DNA from: Druceiella hillmani
Lineage: Eukaryota > Arthropoda > Insecta > Lepidoptera > Hepialidae
Assembly: GCA_039881145.1 (NCBI GenBank)
Contig: JAYKKI010000134.1
Span: forward strand, 1,522,001-1,586,000
Length of the DNA stretch: 64,000 nt
Reading direction: 5' to 3'
The position numbers were made by a program, and so were the translations under genes. The notes under the pieces are model-generated. The model was given only the letters and a program-made list of their open reading frames with translations, was not told the origin of the DNA and did not search any database. Positions 55,991 through 64,000 of this stretch are shown in pieces (position 1 is the first letter of the stretch; the number at the start of each line of letters is the position of its first letter).

Positions 55991-58568
55991 ATGGGTTTGA
56001 CGGAAAAAGAAAAATCAAGGCGCTATAGAGAAAGACTGAAAGCAGACCCAGAGAAATTAGCTGAGCGAAAGAGAAAAAAAGGGAAAGCTACCATAAAAAT
56101 AACAAACTAATTTCAAGTATGCCGCCAGAAGATAAAGAAAACTGCAGAATTATCTGGAAGCTGCGAAAACAGTTGCAGCGAAATCGCCAAAAAGCTGTCA
56201 GGAATATCATTGAGAATACGCCTCCAAGCTCTCAGTCTATTCTGCAAGAAATAAATCCTGAAGAACTCCAACCGACGACACCTCCTCATCGTCCTGCTGA
56301 ATCTTCGAAAAATGAAAATATTAAAGGCAGAAAAAAAGTTAGACTAAATGGAAGATGTGGAAAAAGAGGTCTGAAAAGTATGAAAAGAGAGCACATCGGA
56401 AAGAAAAAGAATTGATTAAATTAAAATATAAACAGGAAGAAAATACTGAAGAAAAGAAAAAGTACGGCACATTAACAAACGCTATCAAAGACAATTACAA
56501 GAAAATTAAAACCAGAAAAGGCAAAAACATACTTAAAAATATTTTTGCGAGACTTGGTGCGCAAAAGAATGAAATAGTAAAAGAGTGTTTGGGCTTAGAA
56601 GGAAGACTCAGAATGAGTATTAACGCGCGTAATTCGTATACAGAGCTGACAAAAAAAATTAATAGCTTCTTCTTAAGAGATGATGTATCCAGAAATACTT
56701 CCGGAAAAAAAGATACTGTAACTAAAGGTAAAGAAAAGGTGCAAAAGCGGTTCCTATTGGACTCAATGAAAAACCTTCAAATCAGAGAATCTCGATGCTA
56801 AATGCTCATATTTCAATTTCACCGAACATCGCCCATTCTACGTAGTTACACCAAAAGTTGATGGAAGAGATATGTGCCTTTGTAAAGTACATACTAATGC
56901 AGCAGCTAAAATAAAGGCTCTAAAACAAAAAAGAATTATTAGTGCTATTGATCTAAGCAAACTGATATTGGAGACAGTCTGTGATAGCACTAAAAAGGAG
57001 TGCATGTTTGGTATTTGCAATCAATGCCAGTTTAAGAAATTGAAGATAAATAGTGATAGTGTTAGAGGCAAAATACAGTGGTTTGAATGGATGAGAGAAC
57101 AAGAAACCTATCCGAAAAATGACAAGCAATTGAAATCTGTAAAGAACGAAAAGAGACTTAAAGAAGTTACCATAGAAAACATGGTGAAGTACTTCCAAGA
57201 AGAACTGGAACCTATAAAGAAACATATTTTTAATATGAAAACTCAGTTCAAAAATTTCCGCCAATGTGTTGATGAGATCAGAGCAAACGAAGCTGTGATA
57301 TTAGTTGATTTTAGCGAAAATTACAATTGTAAATGTACCGAAGAAACTCAGGGGCATCAATTTGGTGGCTCTCGTAATCAAGTCACTCTTCACACAGTTG
57401 TGGTTTACGTATATGATACAGACAAAAAATACAAAGCTTTGTCGTTTTGTACTGTTTCTCCATGTCACATACACCAACCAGCTGCAATATGGGCCCATTT
57501 GCATCCCATTTTGATTAAGATTCTTGAAAATTATCTTGGAATTAACACTATCTATTCTTTCTCCAATGGCCCATTTTCACAATATCGTCAAAAAGGAAAT
57601 TTTTATTTGGCCTGCACGAAAACATTCAGCTACGGCTTCCAAGCTTATAACTGGTCATTTTTTGAAGCCGGGCATGGCAAAGGTCCTGCTGACGGTATTG
57701 GGGGATACTGATAACAAAGTGGCAACAGGAACAGACGTTACTGATGCCCTTCAATTTTATGAAGTACTCAAAGAGTCGAGTAAAATTCAGCTATTTTATG
57801 TAACAAAAGAAGAGATCGACGCAATTCAGAGGGACATACCAAATAATCTTTTGACTTTATTCGGTACAAAAGAGGTGCATCAAATATTTTCAAGAAGCCG
57901 TGGCCAACTCATGTACAGAAATTTGAGTTGCTTTCTTATCTAGAGGGTTGTGCGAATGCTTGCGTCCCAAGTTATACTCACTAATACCAGTTCCAAGGAA
58001 CATTTCAACCCCTGTGGAGCTTGATGAAGACATACATCAAGATATGCCATTGAGTCCCATGCTAGCATTTCTGGAAAATATTTGCAATTACACATCTAGT
58101 GAAGACGAGCCTTTGTGTAATTTGCTGTCCTCGAAAAAAGACGATATTACATTAGCTGAATTACACGATGATTTACACAAGAGCATTTACAAGAATGTAT
58201 ACGGATCGTCTGATAGCTCTGACGTAGGTTCTGATAATGAAAATGACATTACAGAGGAACCCCAGCCATCTACGTCAGGACAAAACAATGTATTGCCTGT
58301 TGTAGGAGACTTTTTGCTTGTCAAAGTTTACAGCACCAACCGTAAATCATACAATACATATGCGTGTATTGCCAAAAGCGATGTCGATGAAGACGGTGAA
58401 ATCCTAGTAACTTTCCTAAAATGTGTGAAAAATGAAAAACTATTTGTATTGAATGAGAAAGTTAAATCTTATGTAGCATTCGAAGATATAATGAAAAAAC
58501 TTCCAACCCCAGACATTGAACACAAAAGAGGTACTGATTATTATAAGTTCTCATATGATATTATATAA
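55991..58568 (+). pseudogene. Sola-like transposase gene, broken by at least five frame changes
   Basis: The start MGLTEKEKSRRYRERLKADP (55991) is a basic, DNA-binding-like N-terminus. A shift in the A-run near 56075 leads to SYHKNNKLISSMPPEDKENC (M at 56119). A second near 56350 leads to MWKKRSEKYEKRAHRKEKEL, a long basic coiled-coil-like stretch. A third near 56780 leads to CSYFNFTEHRPFYVVTPKVD. The next part has clustered Cys/His (MCLCKVHTN, then ECMFGICNQC), a probable zinc site. The catalytic-like core has AVILVDFSENYNC (candidate first Asp), FSNGPFSQYR (relatives, from memory, have SDGP, so Asp to Asn) and EAGHGKGPADGIGG. A fourth shift with a small deletion lies at 57711 and a fifth near 57945. 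The C-terminal part has an acidic Ser-rich linker and LVKVYSTNRKSYNTYACIAK ending at 58568. Similar proteins occur in arthropods as unnamed proteins. Confidence 0.7.
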
Positions 58569-58898
58569 TGTTATTGAAAAATAGTTTATTTAGTTTAGTG
58601 TTTTGTTTTGTTGACCTATGGATCTCTGCTATTGTAGATTAAAATCTACAAAAACAAAATAAGAAATTTTGTTGGATAAATTTTTAAGTTTTGTATCTTA
58701 CTAAACCTTAAGTGATACACAGAGATATTAGTCATTTATTAAGACTGCAAAGTACTAGTTAGAGTCAGAAAAGTATTTAAGCTTATTAAAGAGGCTGATA
58801 ATATTTCTAAGTTAATATTAATAAGAGTTGTCACGTTTAGAGGTATGTTCATTATTTAAAGATTTATTGTAATGTTGATTCTTTCGTAAGAAATTTAT

Positions 58899-58904
58899 AA
58901 TAAA
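58899..58904 (+). terminator. Polyadenylation signal AATAAA of the transposon gene
   Basis: AATAAA about 330 bp after the last stop, followed within 30 bases by a GTGTTTTTTTTT tract, a typical downstream element. Confidence 0.5.
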
Positions 58905-58995
58905 ACAATTATTATCGTATCAGTGTTTTTTTTTTAATAAAAATATCAAATAAAGGCGATTTCGATCCTAGTATCTCCCCTTTGGACTCCCAAGT

Positions 58996-59231
58996 ATGTC
59001 CTATGGACAACCGTATATGTCCACTGGACAACCATTTTGTCCCTGTGTCCTAAAGACACGTTATGGACATTTTTACTTTTCAAAAAGAAGTAAGGTTTAC
59101 TAAGTTTTAAAGTATGAATGTAACGATAAAAAATGAATTAATTATAGAGTGTTATATCACGTATATCATTACTTACAAGTTTTAAATGAAAAGTTCGTTA
59201 CATGTAAATTTTGTTGTCGTCCAGGGGACAA
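58996..59231. promoter_or_regulatory. Right cluster of TTGTCC-N3-GGACAA motifs
   Basis: Palindromes ATGTCC-TAT-GGACAA (58996-59010), ATGTCC-ACT-GGACAA (59017-59031) and TCGTCC-AGG-GGACAA (59217-59231). There are also half sites near 59046-59068 and 59375. They mirror the left cluster. Confidence 0.65.
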
Positions 59232-59553
59232 TATTATTGGTAATAACTTATAAATTAAAAGTCGCTTTATTTATTTATGGATAATAAATTCAAATTCCTC
59301 CTCTATTTAGTGAGTATAAAGTGATAGTTTACTATTTGACTAAATTTCAAATAGTTTAGAAGTACATTTATTTAGTTGTCCAGGGGATTATTTCAACTAG
59401 AGTAATTTGGATTTTTGAGTCATAACTACCATTATATTTAAATAACTCGTTCTGCTCTATGTGGATTCTTAAAATATAAGTAATTACCTACATGAAAAAT
59501 ATTAAAATACAAAAATATGCAAATAAATTAAAAAAATAAAAAAATTACATCAA

Positions 59554-59578
59554 TGTACACTTAAAAGTTGATTGACAC
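59554..59578 (-). repeat. Right terminal inverted repeat of the 4.7 kb transposon
   Basis: Reverse complement of the left repeat with four mismatches, followed by TTAT. Confidence 0.8.
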
Positions 59579-59582
59579 TTAT

Positions 59583-60404
59583 ATACTATAAGTCATTATC
59601 TAACAATATTTATTAAAATTAATTTCAAACCTTTGTATTTCCACTTTCTTTGAAACAACTATGATCTTCGTCTTTTGATGGAGCGGTAATAAAAGTTTTA
59701 CTTGAATTTCACCTTATAGGTATGGTATATTAATACGGTATATCAAAATAATATAAACAAATTTCAGAAAGTGAATATGTGTAGTATTTGTTTGAGTGAA
59801 AAAGAAATAATTATTAAAAGATAAAAACAATAGCCTTAAAGGCAAACGAAGACCTTTATTTTTAAAAAATATAAGCAATAAATACGTATATAAATAGGCG
59901 TATATTGTTTTGCGCTGAAAATGTAACTTGATACCGAAATATCCCATATTCTTATGTATATACTATACAGTTATGTATATCGTGTAGAATTAAATACAAA
60001 AACAACGGTATTTTTGATCAAAATTAAAACTTTTTTATTCAAAACAATTATCATGTAACTCTCGTGTCATATCATCATTGCAATAAAAAAAACACCCCCT
60101 ATTGCATGTACGTAAAGTGATCTTTTAGCGTGAAACAACTTCGATATATTTTGATGTCATCGAATGGAATCACCGACAAAAATCTCAAAAATTGCAAGGT
60201 AATAGCAAATGTTCCTCCAAAGGATAAGGTACAGCACCTTCGAATAATAATTTTTGCTGTATTTTGAATCTTAAAAATTACAATTTAAGTTAAGAAAGGT
60301 ATGAGTCAATGAAACAAAAGGTATAAAGTACATGTTAAGTAAAGTTGGAAGTTACGTGAAGAGCTATTAGCTCTTCTCCCCATTTTGCTACACTTGCAGA
60401 AAGG
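59583..60404. other. AT-rich intergenic DNA
   Basis: No gene was recognised. The 77-codon minus frame at 59714-59947 has no identifiable domain. Confidence 0.55.
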
Positions 60405-60640
60405 TTTGAAAATTATATACGATTAGCTAAATAGAATTTAAAGAATGTGTCCAAGGTATTGGAGGAAAAATTAAAGATAATGGGAGTGAAATATGCGTAG
60501 TGCCAGTCCGGACCATAATATTTTATAATCTGGAAGGTCCAGGCCTCGTCGGACGGTCGTTTAAGACGTTAAATGTCTTATGACGTACATTTTTATGGTG
60601 GGCGAAGCCCCGGCGTCGTCTTCTTAAATTGATAAAAATA

Positions 60641-60715
60641 CAATAATGAACAAAATTAGTTTTGTAACAATAATGAACAAAATTAATTGTATTGTAACAA
60701 TAATGAACAAAATTA
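60641..60715. repeat. Three-copy minisatellite
   Basis: 'caataatgaacaaaatta' occurs exactly at 60641, 60668 and 60698 with spacings of 27 and 30 bp. It is absent from the left copy of the long repeat, so it arose after the duplication. Confidence 0.85.
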
Positions 60716-60989
60716 TTCGTAAAACATGTTTACAGGTTTAAAGGTTTTTGAATTGAATATTTTTTATTATTTGATACCTATTTAACAGCAAATATTACTT
60801 AAATATACGGTTTTGGTTACAGAATAAGAATATTCAAAAGAAATGTTGAAATGTACATGACAATTTTCGAATTTCCTAACATACATTAATGCGCATAATG
60901 TCTATCTATTTTGAAGCCGACCGCAACTAAAAAAAAAAGAATTCATGGACATGGTTTCAAGTATTAAACCAAGATAGATTAAGTTTCCG

Positions 60990-61109
<120 letters not shown>

Positions 61110-63459
61110 ATTCAGAGATGTGTATAGGATATGGTAATATCTTAAAATTAAGGTAATGGCTGACTGGGGTAGACATTCGTGCAAAATTTACGAAAAGAAG
61201 GAAAGAAGTACATTTAGTTAGTGAAACAATTTTGTGCGAGACGAAATCTCCACACAAAACTAATAATAATTGGTGTAACAATTTGTTTCTGGAAACAATG
61301 TCAATATTGAAATTAATTACGAAATTGTTTTCATCTATGTGAAAATAAGTTTAATACTCTTCGACCTGCTTAAAATATGATATATGCTGTTACGGTTTAT
61401 GACTTGGTCGATATTTGCCATTACACTTCGACAATTTTATTTTTTCGAAATGCAGAAAAAAAATCAACAACAATACAGACAACATCGCACCAGATTGAAG
61501 TTGATGTATTGAGCAGTGACACATTCATTATATTCGAAATAGCATAATATATACTGTATAAATGAAATTGTTTCAAGAGGCATTCATACACAAATAGGTT
61601 TAATAGCCATCAGGCAAGATATTGATATTAGTTAGATCATGGTTACAACTCGAAAACCATAACATTTTTTTCCTTATTTTGTAACGGGCCAAGGGCAAGT
61701 CAGACATGCGCATAAACGGTACTATGGCTAATTAAATAACCAACTTAAACTTGTTAGACACTAACAATAAATCAGATCCATAGTTTAGTTCTTGCACAAT
61801 TTATTTTTCTCGAAAAATATAAATGTACCGTTTACAATTTATATTTCTATTATTTTAAAAATATATTAACTCGATGAAAATGAAACTTTCAAACTTTCGT
61901 TTTTTACCCCCTAGAAAGAGAAAAAGAAATATTTTTAATGTTTTCTTACATAGGCTAGAGACATAGACAAGAAATTTTTGAAACTAAGCCAATTTTCAAG
62001 TCTTCAAAATTAAACTTATATTATTAGATATAATTTAATTTACAACTTTATAATTAACCTCACCATTTAAGTGCTTATTTTGGTGCTTAAAGAAATATAG
62101 GAAATGAAATTATATAGTTTTTTTACATTCACACCAACGGTGGGTATTCTAACAAACCATTTACTCGGTCACACATGGTAGAATAAGAGAATAAGTTTAC
62201 TTAACTTTTGCGCAGTGTATTTCCATAATACCTAGTTCTTTTCTCATTTACTGTGACTATCATTATCGAGCTATGCCAATTACTTTGGCACAGCTGTAGG
62301 TTAAATAATATAATCAAAGGAAAGTATTTATATTTTTGGAGAAAATCATAAAATTATAGGTAACCGTTAGTTATTAATCTTAACTTTACTTTTGTAGCAA
62401 CATTCATAGATTCCAGAATATTGTGGTTAAATTATAGCAATGCTGGAGAAAATTTCATAGGACTAAATTAACAATTTTTTAGACTCTGTTTACATCCAAT
62501 TGCTATACTTAGATATGTTAATTTCTTGTTAGTTTAATATTTTTAGTTACATTAACAATTATATTTATAGCACGTCTTACCTTAATCATAGAAATGTGTC
62601 GATGAATAAAACATATTTACTCTCAATATTAATATTCCATAAAACATTTTTGTAAAAAATTGTGAATATTGGTATGAATATACTTCTGAATATCAGAGAG
62701 GAGAAAATCATCGATTAGGAACCAACTCCAAAAATCTCTATCGGTAAAATTTACTTATATTTGGAAACGATATTTTATCGCAAAGGTTCCAAGTACTCGT
62801 GTTTTCATTATTTTTTACTTTTCAGTATGCTACTGATTCGGTGGTTAATTAAAGTTGGTTAAATATATTTATGTTTACATGTCTTTCCCAATTTTTAGTG
62901 CTATATGGTAACATGTCTACCTACGTACAAATGTTTGGTTAATTCATGCATTTGTTTTTATCTGTCATTTATTTATCTATCTATCATTTAATAATTAGTT
63001 GCTTCATGCCTTTGTATGTACCTATTATTCATTTACTTTGATACTCTTCATCACAAGTGAGACAAATCCACATTCGATGATCTTACCCGTATGACGTCTG
63101 TCATCAGTGAAAAGGCATTGTCACCACCTCCGGGCTCCATTATTGGGTTTGCTAAAAGATTATTTATGCTACCCCGTCACTTTTCACACGGGTCAACTTT
63201 AAAGATCATTTAAAAATCATTAGATCTATATCATCCATGCTCGATCACGGTACCAGTACATTGTAAAGGAATTCTATACTATGCCTTCAATTTCCGTGGT
63301 CAAGCTCTGACCAATTTTATATGATACTATACTGGGACCATTAAAATAAAACATAAACATCCAAATTGGTTTGATTGAAGTTGAAAATATGAGATAACAT
63401 ACAAAAAAACAGGCCGTACCACTGTAAGTCATACCACGGCAGTAGAATTGTTATCCGGG

Positions 63460-64000
63460 GTTCAATGACAGCATCTGTTCGAGACTCACAATAATAATTT
63501 AAAAAGAGCAGATCTCAAACCCCCTAGTATGACTGGACTGAGGAGTAGGAATCAAGAGTTTAATGAGAGAATCTCTGCTTGAGACCCAAAATACCAAATA
63601 TAAAATGATATACTGCCAATGTAGATACTGCCAAATATAAATGGTAGATCTTTCAGCAATTAGAATGGAGAGTTTAAATTCACAGTTTAATAATAGTTTT
63701 ATCTTGACCCCCACGATACTATTTTAGAAATAGCAGATACTCAAGTCTCAGAATTTAGGCGGTCACTATGCTTGCAGTATCAGAACGTAGGAGTTGGACT
63801 CCGGAATTCAATGAAAGAGTCTCTGCTTATGACCCACAATACTGACTTAAAGACAGGAGATACTCAAGTTCACAATTTATACAAGCAGTACCCCTGCAGC
63901 ATTAGGACTGAGGAGTTGGAATTCGAAGTTCAATGACAGAGTCACTGCTTGAAACCCAAAACACCAAAATTAAAATCCGTAGATCTTCAAGTCTCATGGT
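63460..64000. repeat. Tandem array of about 122 bp units, right copy
   Basis: Unit cores ('caatgacagagtctctgc' type) fall at about 63463, 63561, 63689, 63809 and 63931, spacings 98, 128, 120 and 122 bp. The array continues past the window end. The last three units look the most regular. Confidence 0.8.

Larger units (their letters stand above)
54845..59578 (+). mobile_element. 4.7 kb DNA transposon, Sola-like (superfamily tentative)
   Basis: The left end reads GGGTCAATCAACTTTTATTT then GTCCA. The right end in reverse reads GTGTCAATCAACTTTTAAGT then GTACA, matching at 21 of 25 positions. The element is bounded by TTAT on both sides (54841-54844 and 59579-59582), a 4 bp target duplication. Inside are a 5' leader with an intron, one transposase-like gene on plus, a polyadenylation signal, and clusters of GTCC/GGAC palindromes near both ends. 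Four-base target duplications and elements of this size are known for the Sola superfamilies. The protein fits a DDE enzyme, but I cannot confirm the name without a profile search. Confidence 0.75.

Noticed and set aside
57301..57514. Opposite-strand and shifted frames inside the 4.7 kb element
   Set aside because: They overlap the frame that carries the family boxes and have no features of their own.

Overview
This 64 kb window is AT-rich, non-coding, eukaryotic DNA, almost certainly from an insect or a close arthropod. The evidence is the set of mobile elements: mariner, a Tc1 element, insect-type IS630/mariner relatives, CR1/jockey-like LINEs with an FP25-like ORF1, a Merlin fragment, and a 3' repeat motif widespread in insects. 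Long (TA)n tracts, often joined to (CA)n or GCAC-rich tracts, occur throughout. I found no host gene, exon, tRNA, rRNA or CRISPR array. The species cannot be named from this sequence.

Layout. 1-5330 is one copy of a 4-5 kb direct repeat whose partner lies at 60405-64000 and runs off the window. Both copies end in tandem units of about 122 bp, and in the left copy a block of about 0.9 kb is itself repeated. 8229-8690 is a Merlin (ISXO2/IS1595-like) transposase fossil on the minus strand. It abuts an IS630/mariner-like element at 8711-10004. 18640-21540 is a decayed LINE on plus, and 24370-25800 a second decayed LINE on minus. 28187-28364 is a foldback. 29590-30000 resembles the 3' end of a dispersed insect repeat. 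A mariner with recognisable ends lies at 31331-32606 and an older mariner fossil at 34340-35390. 43060-44300 is another IS630/mariner-like relic. A Tc1 element at 51628-53260 has a local duplication (about 49.4-50.0 kb and 53.5-54.05 kb) on either side.

The most notable object is at 54845-59578. It is a 4.7 kb DNA transposon with about 25 bp terminal inverted repeats, a 4 bp TTAT target duplication, a 5'-UTR intron, a polyadenylation signal and clustered palindromic 15-mers near both ends. It carries one large transposase-like gene broken by at least five frame changes. The 4 bp duplication and the protein architecture best fit a Sola-type superfamily, but that name is tentative.

All autonomous elements here look dead: each coding region has stops or frameshifts, and several have lost catalytic Asp residues. 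A recurring pattern is that TA-targeting elements sit inside or against (TA)n tracts. The mariner and the Tc1 element are flanked on both sides, and the IS630-like element on one side.
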